From UBA5066 sp048500275 (lineage in GTDB: Bacteria; Acidobacteriota; Thermoanaerobaculia; UBA5066), in NCBI GenBank assembly GCA_048500275.1, contig JASNYI010000002.1, forward strand, positions 806,001 to 870,000: a stretch of DNA of 64,000 nucleotides, read 5' to 3'. The notes below the pieces were generated by a model. The model worked only from the letters and a program-made list of their open reading frames with translations. It searched no databases and was not told the DNA's origin. Positions 32,611 to 40,632 of the stretch are shown one piece after another; positions within the stretch are counted from its first letter, which is position 1, and each line of letters starts with the position of its first letter. Position numbers and translations under genes: made by a program.

Positions 32611-34092
32611 GTGAGCGGCGACGCCAAAGGGGACCCGACCGGCGACGTGCCTCTCGTCGTCGACCTCGACGGGACGCTCGTCCTGACCGACCTTCTCGAC
32701 GAGTCGGCCGTGTCGGCGTTCCGCCGGTCGCCTCGAGCCGTGCTGGCGGCCCTCCCGCTTCTCGTGCGGGGCGAGCGGGCCGCGCTGAAGAGGCGCCTGG
32801 CCGAGGCGGGGCCCGTCGACGCCGCGACCCTACCGTACCGCGAGGCGCTCGTCGCCGTCCTGAGGGAGGAAAGGGCCCGGGGGCGGCGGATCGTCCTGGC
32901 GACGGCCTCCGACGAGCTTCTCGCCGTGCGCGTGGCCACCCGTCTCGGCCTCTTCGACGAGGTCCTCGCGAGCGACGGCGCGCGCAACCTCGGGGGCGAG
33001 GCGAAGCGCGCCGAGCTCGTCGCCCGCTTCGGCGAAAAGGGCTTCGACTACGCCGGGGACCGGCGGGCCGACCTCCCCGTCTTCCGGAGCGCGCGGCGCG
33101 CGATCCTCGCGGGGCCCGCCGTCCGCCTGCGCGTAGCGGTGGAAGCGGCGGGGACTTCCGTCGCCGGCGAGCTGCCCGACCGCGCCGTCGGCGCCCCGAC
33201 CCTCCTGTCGGCGCTCCGGCTCCGGCAGTGGGTGAAGAACGTCCTCATCTTCGTCCCGCTCGTGACGGGGCACGTCTTCGAGCCGGCCGTCTTCGCCGCG
33301 GCGGTGGTGGCGTTCGTGGCGATGGGCCTCCTCGCCTCGGCGGTCTACCTCCTGAACGACGTCGCCGACCTCGCTGCCGACCGCGAGCACCCCACCAAGC
33401 GGAAGAGACCCCTGGCGAGCGGAGCGCTCTCCGTGCGGGCAGGGCTCGCCCTCGTCCCGCTCCTCCTCGCGGGCTCGGCCGTCGCGGCCGCGGCTCTCCC
33501 GCCGGGGGCTCGACTCCTTCTCGCGGCCTACCTCGCGACGACGACGCTCTACACGGTCCTGCTGAAGCGGAAGGTCCTCGTCGACGTCTTCACGCTCGCC
33601 TTCCTCTACACCCTCCGCGTCCTCCTGGGCGGGGCGGCGACGGCCGTCCCCGTCTCCCCGTGGCTCCTCGCCTTCTCGGTGTTCCTCTTCCTCGCCCTCG
33701 CGTTCGTGAAGCGCGCCTCGGAGCTCGAGGGGCTGAAGGAGCGGGGGCGGGAGGGGGCGGCCGGGAGGGACTGGTTCGTGGGGGACTCTCTCGTCGTTCA
33801 CGTCCTCGGAGTGGCGAGCGCGTGGATGTCGGGGCTGGTCCTCGCCATCTACGTCCAGAGCGACGTGACGAAGAGGCTCTACGCCCACCCGGGCTGGCTC
33901 TGGCTCCTCGTCCCGGTCCTCCTCTACTGGTCGGGCCGGCTGTGGGTCCTCGTCGGGCGAGGGGAGATGGACGAGGACCCGATCGTCTTCGCCGCGCGCG
34001 ACCGGGTCACGTGGGTGCTGGCCGCGGCAGGGACCGCGATCCTCGCGATGGCGTGGAGAGGGCCTTTCGGCATCCCGGGCCTCATCGAGTGA
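32611..34092 (+). CDS. HAD phosphatase-UbiA prenyltransferase fusion protein
   Basis: A 493-residue two-domain protein. Residues about 10-190 are a HAD-like phosphatase (VVDLDGTLVLTDLLDES with the catalytic DxD; VLATASDE motif II; DYAGDRRADLPVF motif IV). Residues about 195-493 are a multi-pass UbiA prenyltransferase with LRLRQWVKNVLIFVPL, the first metal motif NDVADLAADREHP and a second Asp cluster further on. This arrangement matches UbiA-like enzymes near decaprenylphosphoryl-phosphoribose synthases, which use polyprenyl phosphate and phosphoribosyl pyrophosphate. The HAD domain could then remove the 5-phosphate in the same polypeptide. That coupling is inference. GTG start, 12 bases after the previous gene. 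Confidence 0.88.
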   Translation: MSGDAKGDPTGDVPLVVDLDGTLVLTDLLDESAVSAFRRSPRAVLAALPLLVRGERAALKRRLAEAGPVDAATLPYREALVAVLREERARGRRIVLATASDELLAVRVATRLGLFDEVLASDGARNLGGEAKRAELVARFGEKGFDYAGDRRADLPVFRSARRAILAGPAVRLRVAVEAAGTSVAGELPDRAVGAPTLLSALRLRQWVKNVLIFVPLVTGHVFEPAVFAAAVVAFVAMGLLASAVYLLNDVADLAADREHPTKRKRPLASGALSVRAGLALVPLLLAGSAVAAAALPPGARLLLAAYLATTTLYTVLLKRKVLVDVFTLAFLYTLRVLLGGAATAVPVSPWLLAFSVFLFLALAFVKRASELEGLKERGREGAAGRDWFVGDSLVVHVLGVASAWMSGLVLAIYVQSDVTKRLYAHPGWLWLLVPVLLYWSGRLWVLVGRGEMDEDPIVFAARDRVTWVLAAAGTAILAMAWRGPFGIPGLIE

Positions 34093-34109
34093 GATCCCGC
34101 CCCGCGTGC

Positions 34110-34115
34110 TAGATT
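34110..34115 (+). promoter_or_regulatory. -10-like element upstream of the PTPS/QueD gene
   Basis: TAGATT in the context TGCTAGATTCGCTGCC, about 64 bases before the GTG start of the queD-surE-pcm-acylphosphatase run. It has the same extended context as other -10-like sites in the window. Confidence 0.35.
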
Positions 34116-34179
34116 CGCTGCCGGGCGTCCCGCCGCAGAGCCGGGCGCCCTCGCCCCTCCCGGGGCCGGAGTCGATCCC

Positions 34180-34617
34180 GTGACAGAGAACGAAGCGGCG
34201 CGACCGCTCACCCGAATCACCTCGAGCGCGACGTTCAGCTCGGCGCACCGGCTCCACAACCCGGAGCGCGACGACGAGTGGAACCGGTCCGTCTTCGGCA
34301 AGTGCAACAACCCCCACGGCCACGGCCACACCTACGGCATCGAGGTGACGGTCGAAGGGCCGATCGACCCGGTCACCGGCTGGGTCATGGACTTCGCCGA
34401 GCTGAAGCGGATCGTGAGCGAGCGGATCGTGAGGAAGTGCGATTGCCGCAACCTGAACGTCGACGTCGACTTCCTCGCGGGGTGCATCCCCACGGCCGAA
34501 GTCCTCGCCATCCGCTTCTGGGAAGAGATCGCCCCCCACGTCTCCCCGGCCCGCCTCGTGGAGCTCGTCCTTCACGAGACCGAGCGGAACAAGGTCGTCT
34601 ACAGGGGCGGCGCCTGA
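34180..34617 (+). CDS. queD: 6-pyruvoyl-tetrahydropterin synthase/6-carboxytetrahydropterin synthase family protein
   Basis: A 145-residue zinc enzyme of the PTPS/QueD family, acting on dihydroneopterin triphosphate in queuosine or pterin biosynthesis. The zinc ligands are His23 (SSAHRL) and His48/His50 in CNNPHGHGH, with the catalytic Cys42 preserved. The later catalytic Glu segment (ELVLHETERN) is also present. The symbol queD is the commonest bacterial function; with no other queuosine genes nearby, a PTPS-type role is equally possible. GTG start. The stop and the surE ATG share one base (TGATG). Confidence 0.9.
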   Translation: MTENEAARPLTRITSSATFSSAHRLHNPERDDEWNRSVFGKCNNPHGHGHTYGIEVTVEGPIDPVTGWVMDFAELKRIVSERIVRKCDCRNLNVDVDFLAGCIPTAEVLAIRFWEEIAPHVSPARLVELVLHETERNKVVYRGGA

Positions 34618-35396
34618 TGCGCGCCCTCGTCTCGAACGACGACGGCATCCACAGCGCGGGGATCGAGGCGCTCGAGCGGGCCGCGAAGGCCGCCGGCTTC
34701 GAGACGTACGTCGTCGCCCCCGACCGGGAGCAGAGCGCGACGTCGCACGCCCTCACCCTCCACCGGCCCCTGCGCGTCGTGAAGACGGCGGAGCGGTCGT
34801 GGGTCGTCGACGGCACGCCGACCGACTGCGTCAACCTCGCCATCTGCAAGATCCTCAAGGACGTGAGGCCCGACTTCGTCTTCTCCGGCATCAACCAGGG
34901 ACCGAACCTGGGCGACGACGTGACCTACTCCGGGACGGTCGCGGCCGCCTTCGAGGGAACGCTGCAGGGGGTCCCGTCCATCGCCTTCTCCCTCGACTAC
35001 CGGAGGGACCAGGCCGACACTCCGCCCGACTTCACGCACGCCGAGGCGATGGCCGAGGAGGTCATCCGGCTCGCCCTTTCCCGACCGATGGGCGAGGAGA
35101 TCCTCTGGAACGTGAACATCCCTTCGGGCCGGCCCGCCGGGATTCGGGCGACGCGGATGGGACGGCGGCGGTACGGGGAAAGCGTGGTCGAGAAGATCGA
35201 CCCGCGCGGCCGGCCCTACTTCTGGATCGGCGGCGCCCACATCGACACGCACGAGGACGGCAGCGACCTGACGACCGTCGCCGGCGGGTTCGTCTCGGTC
35301 ACGCCCCTCCACCTCGACCTGACGGCGTACCGGGCGCTCGACGACCTCGCCTCCCGGCTGCACGGGAGCCGCGCCAACGGCGCGGACCGAAGCTAA
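34617..35396 (+). CDS. surE: 5'/3'-nucleotidase SurE
   Basis: A 259-residue metal-dependent nucleoside monophosphatase involved in survival under stress. The N-terminal metal motif SNDDG (Asp8, Asp9) is intact, as are the SATSHALTL loop, the VDGTPTDCVNLA segment and FSGINQGPNLGDDVTYSGTV. Length is typical. It is followed after 9 bases by pcm, the classic surE-pcm pairing that links stationary-phase nucleotide turnover with protein repair. Confidence 0.96.
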   Translation: MRALVSNDDGIHSAGIEALERAAKAAGFETYVVAPDREQSATSHALTLHRPLRVVKTAERSWVVDGTPTDCVNLAICKILKDVRPDFVFSGINQGPNLGDDVTYSGTVAAAFEGTLQGVPSIAFSLDYRRDQADTPPDFTHAEAMAEEVIRLALSRPMGEEILWNVNIPSGRPAGIRATRMGRRRYGESVVEKIDPRGRPYFWIGGAHIDTHEDGSDLTTVAGGFVSVTPLHLDLTAYRALDDLASRLHGSRANGADRS

Positions 35397-35399
35397 GAT
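35394..35399 (+). promoter_or_regulatory. -10-like element before pcm
   Basis: TAAGAT in the context AGCTAAGATCCCGGCG, six bases before the pcm GTG start, overlapping the surE stop. The short gap would give a leaderless internal transcript. Confidence 0.3.
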
Positions 35400-35405
35400 C
35401 CCGGC

Positions 35406-36107
35406 GTGAAGCCGGAGGATCCCGAGGTCGCGCGCGCCGCCCGGGCGGGTGCCGAGGCGCGGCGCGCGATGGTCGCCCGGATCGTCGCGGCCGGTCTCGT
35501 CTCCGACCCGAAGGTCCTGGAGGCCCTCGGGACGGTTCCGCGGCACCTGTTCGTCCCGAAGGAGCTCGCGGGGGAGGCGTACGGAGACCACGCCCTGCCG
35601 ATCGGCGCCGGCCAGACGATCACCCAGGCGGCGAACGTCGGGCGGGCCGCCGAGCTGGCCGCGATCCGACCGGGGGCGCGGGTCCTCGAGGTGGGGACCG
35701 GCTCGGGCTACCAGGCGGCCGTCCTAGCCTGCCTCGCAGGGCAGGTCTTCTCCCTCGAGCGGATTCCGGCGCTCGCGGACGAGGCGCGGCGGGTCCTCGC
35801 CTCCCTCGGGATCGGGAACGTCCTCGTGAAGGTCTTCGACGGGACCTACGGCTGGCGGGAGTACGCCCCTTTCGACGCCATCGTCGTCGCCGCCTCGGCG
35901 CCCCGGGTCCCGGAGCCGCTCGTCTCCCAGCTCTCGGCGACGGGGCGCCTCGTCGTCCCCGTCGGGCCTCCGAACCGCCAGCGCCTCCTCGTGGTGAAGA
36001 AGCTGCCCAGCGGCAGGACGCGGACCCAGGACGCGGGCGACGTCGCCTACGTGCCGCTCGTCGGCAAGTTCGGGTGGGAGAAGGCTCCTTTGGAGGAGCG
36101 GCGGTGA
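35406..36107 (+). CDS. pcm: Protein-L-isoaspartate O-methyltransferase
   Basis: A 233-residue SAM-dependent repair enzyme that methylates isoaspartyl residues in damaged proteins. The family landmarks are VPRHLFVPKELAGEAYGDHALPIG, the GQTITQ substrate loop and the SAM motif VLEVGTGSGYQAAVLA, then FDAIVVAASAPRVPEPL. GTG start. Its stop overlaps the GTG of the acylphosphatase gene (GTGA), so these two are co-translated. Confidence 0.96.
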   Translation: MKPEDPEVARAARAGAEARRAMVARIVAAGLVSDPKVLEALGTVPRHLFVPKELAGEAYGDHALPIGAGQTITQAANVGRAAELAAIRPGARVLEVGTGSGYQAAVLACLAGQVFSLERIPALADEARRVLASLGIGNVLVKVFDGTYGWREYAPFDAIVVAASAPRVPEPLVSQLSATGRLVVPVGPPNRQRLLVVKKLPSGRTRTQDAGDVAYVPLVGKFGWEKAPLEERR

Positions 36108-36406
36108 GCGGCGGCTTCGAGGTCGAGGCGCGCCGCTGGCTCGTTTCGGGCCGGGTGCAGGGGGTCGGGTATCGCGCCTTCGCGGCCCGCACCGCGAGAG
36201 GTCTCGGCCTCAACGGGGGCGCCTCGAACCTCCCGGACGGAAGGGTCCTCGTCGTGGCGGAGGGGGCTTCCCACGCACTCGACCGCCTCGAGGCGTCGCT
36301 CTGGGACGGGCCCCGGTTCGCCCGCGTCCAGCGGGTGGAGGCGGCCGCCGCGACCCACGACGAGACGCTCGCCGCGTTCGACGCCGAGTTCCGGTCCGGA
36401 CGTTAG
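36104..36406 (+). CDS. acyP: Acylphosphatase
   Basis: A small 100-residue cytosolic enzyme that hydrolyses acyl phosphates. The signature SGRVQGVGYRAFA carries the catalytic Arg, and the catalytic Asn lies in GASNLPDGRV. Length is normal. The GTG start is chosen because TGGAGGA lies 8 bases upstream and it overlaps the pcm stop by four bases. Confidence 0.94.
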   Translation: MSGGFEVEARRWLVSGRVQGVGYRAFAARTARGLGLNGGASNLPDGRVLVVAEGASHALDRLEASLWDGPRFARVQRVEAAAATHDETLAAFDAEFRSGR

Positions 36407-36566
36407 CCGCCTGTCCCGGTCTCCCCGAAGGGAGTAGGGTCGCCGGCGGGCCTTCGGAATACCAAGAGAATCCCATGGGGCCTCCCTGGCGGCGTGCCGC
36501 ATTGCGGCGCAGCTTGGAGGCGAGGCATGACGGTGAAGCCGCCTGACAGGCCTCCGGAGGCTGAAC

Positions 36567-37220
36567 ATGCGCTGTCCCCGCATTCTCCCCGTGGTCGCCC
36601 TTCTCCTGGGCGGGTCCGCGAACCTCGCGGCGACGGCCGAAGTGGCCACCGTGGAGGGAACGTGGGTCCTGACCCAGGGGGTCTCGATCGGTGAGACCGG
36701 CTCCCTGCCCGGAGATCTCCATCCCGTCGTCGAGCTGCTGCACCTCGACGCGGACAGCGAGGTCCGCGAGGTCTCGAGCCTGTTCCGGGAAGGGGGCTGC
36801 GGCCGGGAGCTTCGGCTGGCGATGGGCCTGACGATGCGGATCCCGTTCACGGCGAGTCTCGGGATCGGCCACTGGGCGGTCGAGTCCGACGCCTCGCTCC
36901 GGATCGTCTCGTACCACCTGCTCTACGACTGCACGGGAGCGGCGATCGGCGTGGCCTGGGCCGTCCGGGAAGCGGCGCTCTGCTACGAGGAAGAGGCGTC
37001 GCTCGAGGAAGGGACCGGGGCGGGCGGGAACGTCTCCAACGCCTCCCGGGGCCGACCCCTGGAATGGAACGGCCGGACCACGATCGAGTTCTTCACGGTG
37101 ACGGGTCAGCCGCTGCCGCTGCCCCTCCTCGTCTCGCCGTTTCCCGGCGAGGGGTTCGGCACGTCGCGGATCACCGGCCCGTTCCGCGCCCGCCGTTTGT
37201 CCGGGGAGCCACGTCGGTAG
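36567..37220 (+). CDS. Hypothetical exported protein
   Basis: A 217-residue protein with a signal peptide (ILPVVALLLGGSANLAATAE). No family is recognised. The mature part is mainly beta-like, with three cysteines (GGCG, YDCTG and LCYEE) that could form disulfides outside the cytoplasm, and a Pro-rich loop near residue 180. It is preceded by a 160-base gap in which I see no clear promoter. The next gene follows after 88 bases on the same strand and is also unknown. Confidence 0.7.
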   Translation: MRCPRILPVVALLLGGSANLAATAEVATVEGTWVLTQGVSIGETGSLPGDLHPVVELLHLDADSEVREVSSLFREGGCGRELRLAMGLTMRIPFTASLGIGHWAVESDASLRIVSYHLLYDCTGAAIGVAWAVREAALCYEEEASLEEGTGAGGNVSNASRGRPLEWNGRTTIEFFTVTGQPLPLPLLVSPFPGEGFGTSRITGPFRARRLSGEPRR

Positions 37221-37308
37221 GGCCGCCGGGCGGAACCCGCACGGAACCTCTCGCGCCTCGCCCGCCGGGAGCCGGGAATCGCGAGATCATCGGGCGGAGG
37301 AGTCGCGA

Positions 37309-37713
37309 ATGACCGAGCATCAGGAAGGCGGACCGGAGCTTCCCGAGGGGTTCGAAAGGGTGGAGGCGACCGTCTGCCGGCGAGGGGAGGAGCTCCTCGT
37401 CTTCGGCTCTCTCGAGCCCGAGGGGCCCTTCGTCTTCCACCTGCGCCTCGCCCCGAAGCCGGAGGACTTCGGGCCGCCCCCTCCGGGCTTCGAATGGACG
37501 GGAGAGGAGAGGCCGCCGAAGAAAGGGGAGTGGTTCTGGTCCGAGCTCAGGGGGCGGGTGGTCCAGGCCATCAAGGACGAGACGGGGGTGAACCAGTTCG
37601 GCGAGCCGACGGGGGGCCGCAGGATCCTGAGGCCGATCGGAGCGTCCGGTCGCGGCACGCCGGCTCCCAAGCGGGGCCTGCGCCTCGTGAAGAGCGACGA
37701 TCCGGAGAGCTGA
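37309..37713 (+). CDS. Hypothetical protein, 134 residues
   Basis: A soluble small protein without a signal or membrane segment and with no recognised family. Residues about 10-60 alternate charged and hydrophobic residues (ERVEATVCRRGEELLVFGSL), suggesting a small beta domain. This is followed by a Pro/Gly-rich stretch and a basic C-terminus (GTPAPKRGLRLVK). The stop directly abuts the end of the convergent gene at 37714. Codon use is host-like. Confidence 0.65.
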   Translation: MTEHQEGGPELPEGFERVEATVCRRGEELLVFGSLEPEGPFVFHLRLAPKPEDFGPPPPGFEWTGEERPPKKGEWFWSELRGRVVQAIKDETGVNQFGEPTGGRRILRPIGASGRGTPAPKRGLRLVKSDDPES

Positions 37714-38115
37714 TCAGGCCGACGCGGCCGGGGGCGTCCCGGGCTTGGGGCCGCCGTCGTCCTCGGCGTGCCGCGTCACGGCGAGGTAGACCCGGAGGTC
37801 GTCGAGGACCGCCTCGAGGGCCGCCTCCCTCGAGGAGGCGAAGAACGGCTCGTCGGTGACGAACCCGCCGGGGACCGACCAGGGGACGAGGATCGTCTCC
37901 CAGGCCGTCGCCAGCCCGTCGTCGTCGTCCGGGATGCCGGGCGGGTGGACGCCGTACTCGACGAACCGTGAGGTGCGGCATCGGTACAGGCCGGGGTTCT
38001 CGGCGTCCTCGAAGACCTCGATCCTGAGATCCGCGGGCTCGCCGTCGACGAGCGTCTCCACCTCGGCGACCTCGACGAGGCGGAAGACGGCGAGGTACGG
38101 GCGGCTGGCGGGCAT
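37714..38115 (-). CDS. Hypothetical protein, 133 residues
   Basis: A small acidic protein with no recognised domain. The N-terminal region (YLAVFRLVEVAEVETLVDGEPADLRIEVFED) looks like beta-strands, with an acidic DDDDG cluster near residue 65 and a helix rich in Ala (SREAALEAVLDDLRVYLAV). It is encoded just downstream of tRNA-Arg on the same strand and is convergent, with zero gap, with the preceding hypothetical gene. Confidence 0.65.
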   Translation of the reverse strand: MPASRPYLAVFRLVEVAEVETLVDGEPADLRIEVFEDAENPGLYRCRTSRFVEYGVHPPGIPDDDDGLATAWETILVPWSVPGGFVTDEPFFASSREAALEAVLDDLRVYLAVTRHAEDDGGPKPGTPPAASA

Positions 38116-38174
38116 GAGACCTCTTCGAGTCTACGCGCGGGACGGGTGCGTCCCCGTGGAGGGTGGAGGAGAGG

Positions 38175-38251
38175 TGGTGGGCCCGGGGAGACTCGAACTC
38201 CCGACACACGGTTTAGGAAACCGTTGCTCTATCCACCTGAGCTACGGGCCC
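38175..38251 (-). tRNA. tRNA-Arg (anticodon CCT)
   Basis: A complete cloverleaf on the minus strand: acceptor stem GGGCCCG/CGGGCCC, D-arm GCTC...GAGC, anticodon stem ACGGT/ACCGT with loop TTCCTAA (anticodon CCT, reading AGG), T-arm GGGAG/CTCCC with TTCGAGT. Discriminator A is at 38178 and an encoded CCA at 38175-38177. tRNA genes are common integration sites, but no integrase or direct repeat is seen beside this one. Confidence 0.97.
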
Positions 38252-38299
38252 GTCCCGAAGGCGCCGCCCGGGGGCGACGGGAGGCGGAGTGTACCGGAG

Positions 38300-38530
38300 T
38301 CACTCCTCGAAAGGGGCCACCTTAAGGTGACGGACGAGGACGATCCGGTTCGCGCGGACGGTCTCCTCCGCCCCGAGGGGGAGAAAGTTGTCTTCCTGTC
38401 GGGCGATGTACCGGGAGCAGGCGTCGACGGCCTGGATGACGTCGTCCGTCTCGAAGGGCATCAGGAACTCCCGGGGCGCGGGGAGTCCGTCGACGGTGAG
38501 CTCGAAGGTGTGCAGGTGCTTTCGGTCCAT
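38300..38530 (-). CDS. Hypothetical protein, 76 residues
   Basis: A small soluble protein without a recognised family (HTFELTVDGLPAPREFLMPF, then helix TDDVIQAVDACSRYIARQE). It sits 48 bases upstream of the tRNA-Arg gene on the same strand. The ordered strand-helix pattern and host-like codon use support a real gene, but no function can be assigned. Confidence 0.55.
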   Translation of the reverse strand: MDRKHLHTFELTVDGLPAPREFLMPFETDDVIQAVDACSRYIARQEDNFLPLGAEETVRANRIVLVRHLKVAPFEE

Positions 38531-38582
38531 GGGCTCCTCGAGGCGGCGGGGTGTCGCCCGCGGGCGGGCGCTCGCGGCATCG

Positions 38583-38588
38583 TATCCT
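38583..38588 (+). promoter_or_regulatory. -10-like element before the kinase-like gene
   Basis: TATCCT in the context CGTATCCTCTGGG, seven bases before the GTG start at 38596, compatible with leaderless initiation. Confidence 0.4.
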
Positions 38589-38595
38589 CTGGGCC

Positions 38596-39342
38596 GTGGT
38601 TCGTCCTCCCCTCGGCCCCGGGCCGGTCCCGACGGGAATCACGGCGCAGCTCGAAGCGGTCCCGGGGGCCGAGCGCTACCCGGCGCGGCACGACGTCCAC
38701 GACGCCGTCCTCGTCCTCGGGGACGAGAGGATCCCCGTCGTCGTGAAGCGGATCCGCCGCGACTTTCGGCAGGGGGAGGGGAACACGCGTGCCGAGAGGG
38801 CCGTCCGGATCGCGCGGCACCTCGCCGTCCACGGCATCGACACGCCCGAGCCGCTCGGAGTCGAGGTGACGCCGGAGGAGAGCGTTCTCGTGGTGCGGAA
38901 GGTGGCCGGGGCGGTCCAGATCCGGGCTTTCTTCCTCCGCCGCGACGATCCGTCGCGCGATCCGCCGCCCGTCCGGGCGTCGTTCGAGGAGGTCGTCGCC
39001 GCCCTCGGCCGGTTCGCCCGGCGCCTCCACGACGCGGGCGTCTTCTTCCGTGACCTTTCCGACGGGAACGTCCTCGTGACCGAGGGGGACGGGGGGCCGC
39101 GCCTCTGGCTCGTCGACCTCGACCGGGCGCGCATCCGGAAGCGTCCCCTCCGGACCTTCAACCGGCTGAGAGACCTGTCCCGGCCCGGCCTGGGGCGCGC
39201 GGAGGACCGGCAGCTCCTGCTGACGGCCTACTGGGCCCCCGATCCGGTCCCGCCCCTGGTCCCTCTCGTTCACCTGGCCCTGAAGCGCAGGATCGACACG
39301 TGGAACCGCCTGAAGAGGGTCCTGAGGCCCTGGCGGCGCTGA
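38596..39342 (+). CDS. Lipopolysaccharide kinase (WaaP/Kdo kinase)-like protein
   Basis: A 248-residue protein with a protein-kinase-like fold of the WaaP/Kdo kinase type. The ATP-site Lys is probably in IPVVVKRIRRDFRQGEGNTRAERAVR, followed by a catalytic loop FFRDLSDGNVLV (RD-x-x-x-x-N) and the metal motif LVDLDRARI. These enzymes phosphorylate heptose or Kdo in the lipopolysaccharide core. No other LPS gene is nearby, so a different small-molecule or lipid substrate is possible. The GTG at 38596 is preferred over an upstream ATG-started version because of the -10-like element. Confidence 0.78.
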   Translation: MVRPPLGPGPVPTGITAQLEAVPGAERYPARHDVHDAVLVLGDERIPVVVKRIRRDFRQGEGNTRAERAVRIARHLAVHGIDTPEPLGVEVTPEESVLVVRKVAGAVQIRAFFLRRDDPSRDPPPVRASFEEVVAALGRFARRLHDAGVFFRDLSDGNVLVTEGDGGPRLWLVDLDRARIRKRPLRTFNRLRDLSRPGLGRAEDRQLLLTAYWAPDPVPPLVPLVHLALKRRIDTWNRLKRVLRPWRR

Positions 39343-39347
39343 GGCGC

Positions 39348-39353
39348 TATCCT
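39348..39353 (+). promoter_or_regulatory. -10-like element upstream of the ECF sigma operon
   Basis: TATCCT in the context GCGCTATCCTCGGACGG, nearly the same as the site at 63780 before the peroxiredoxin gene. A transcript from here would have a leader of about 50-110 bases, depending on which sigma-factor start is used. Confidence 0.4.
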
Positions 39354-39466
39354 CGGACGGCGTAAACCCGCGGCCCTTCCGGGGCGTCCGTACCGGCATG
39401 ACGGTCTTCGCGGGCGCCGCCCGGGTCCTGAGGTTCGAGGATGGCCCTCGAGGGAGGAGCGCGAGC

Positions 39467-40090
39467 GTGGTGAATGACCTCCCGGGAGAAGGCACGGGGA
39501 CGGCGGAACCGGGGCTCAGGGAACGAGAGAGCGAGATCCTCGGACGGGTGCGGGCGGGGGAGCCCGAGGCGTTCGAGTATTTCGTGAGGACCTACCAGCG
39601 AAAGGTCTTCCGCCTCGTCTACACCCTTGTGCGCAACGCCGCCGAGGCCGACGCGCTGACCCAGGACGTTTTCGTGAAGGCCTGGCGGGCCATCCCCGAC
39701 TTCCGGGGAGAGGCCGCCTTCGAGACCTGGCTGAACCGGATCGCCGTCAACGCCGTCCGGGACTCGGCGCGGCGCCGAAAGCCGGTCGTCTCCTTCTCCG
39801 AGCTGGCCGCGGCCGAGTCGGTCGAAGGGCCCGACCTTCCGCGGTCCGCCGAGCCGACCGACGGGACCTCTCCCGAGCGGGACGCCTTCTCCCGCCAGAT
39901 CCGGAAGCGGATCGGCGAGGCGCTCGAGGCCCTGTCGCCGAGGCAGCGGGCGATCTTCGTCATGAAGCACTACGAGGAGCGTTCGATCGCCGAGATCGGG
40001 GTCGCGACGGGCCTCGACGACGGGACGGTCAAGTCGCACCTGTTCCGCGCGGCGCGCAAGCTGCGCCAGAAGCTGGAGGACCTCAGATGA
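39467..40090 (+). CDS. ECF-type RNA polymerase sigma factor
   Basis: A sigma-70 family extracytoplasmic-function regulator (207 residues from the GTG at 39467). Region 2 (FEYFVRTYQRKVFRLVYTLVRNAAEADALTQDVFVKAWRAI) and region 4 (ALEALSPRQRAIFVMKHYEERSIAEIGVATGLDDGTVKSHLFRA) are both complete. The frame is open from an ATG at 39398, but GGGAGGAG at 39452-39459 lies 7-10 bases before tandem GTG codons at 39467 and 39470, so the shorter form is preferred. Its stop overlaps the ATG of the anti-sigma gene (ATGA). It likely controls its own three-gene operon in response to an envelope signal. Confidence 0.93.
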   Translation: MVNDLPGEGTGTAEPGLRERESEILGRVRAGEPEAFEYFVRTYQRKVFRLVYTLVRNAAEADALTQDVFVKAWRAIPDFRGEAAFETWLNRIAVNAVRDSARRRKPVVSFSELAAAESVEGPDLPRSAEPTDGTSPERDAFSRQIRKRIGEALEALSPRQRAIFVMKHYEERSIAEIGVATGLDDGTVKSHLFRAARKLRQKLEDLR

Positions 40091-40632
40091 GCGGCCGGCA
40101 CATGACGGAAGACGAGGTCGTGAACCGGGTGTTTCCGGTCGAGGAAGGGCCGGCCCCGATCCCGATCCATCAGGCAGTCTGCCCCGAGTGCCAGCAGAGG
40201 GTGGCGAAGCTGAGGGAGGCGTTCCTCCTCGACCGGGGCGCCGTCACCGGATTCGTCGAGTCGCTTCCCGCCGAGGCCTGGACCGCCCAGCGGCGCGCCA
40301 TCATGAGGCGCGTGACCGAGCTCGCGGCCTTCGACGCCGAGGAGAGGGCGACCCCCTTCCCGGCTCGCTTCACCCGGTCGATCCTCCATCGGCCCGTCCT
40401 CGCCGTGGGGAGCCTCGCCGCGGCACTCGCGCTCGTCGCGGGCCTCACCGTCCTTCGGAGCGGTCCCGACGCCGGCGCGGCCGGCAGCGCGACCGTGGCC
40501 GTGGCCCAGGCGAACGGCGACAGCGGGCTGACGCCGGCCGACCGCGACGACGACGAGCTCCTCCGGTCCGTCGACAGCCTCCTCTCCACCGAGTCGCCCT
40601 ACGGCTCGCTGCTTCCGGAGGCCATCCGATGA
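40087..40632 (+). CDS. Membrane-anchored zinc-finger anti-sigma factor (putative)
   Basis: A 181-residue protein with the HxxxCxxC motif of ZAS-type anti-sigma factors (HQAVCPEC, about residues 31-38), then an Ala-rich helical cytosolic part, a single transmembrane helix (PVLAVGSLAAALALVAGLTVL, about 105-125) and a short acidic outside segment. In this family the zinc-finger part holds the sigma factor at the membrane until a signal triggers release. Gene order (sigma, anti-sigma, Spy-like sensor) and 4-base overlaps on both sides support that role. Sequence identity to known anti-sigma factors is not assessed. Confidence 0.8.
   Translation: MSGRHMTEDEVVNRVFPVEEGPAPIPIHQAVCPECQQRVAKLREAFLLDRGAVTGFVESLPAEAWTAQRRAIMRRVTELAAFDAEERATPFPARFTRSILHRPVLAVGSLAAALALVAGLTVLRSGPDAGAAGSATVAVAQANGDSGLTPADRDDDELLRSVDSLLSTESPYGSLLPEAIR

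Noticed and set aside
38175..38251. tRNA-Arg as an island integration site
   Set aside because: Flanking genes are host-like in composition and no integrase or repeated tRNA 3' end is visible.
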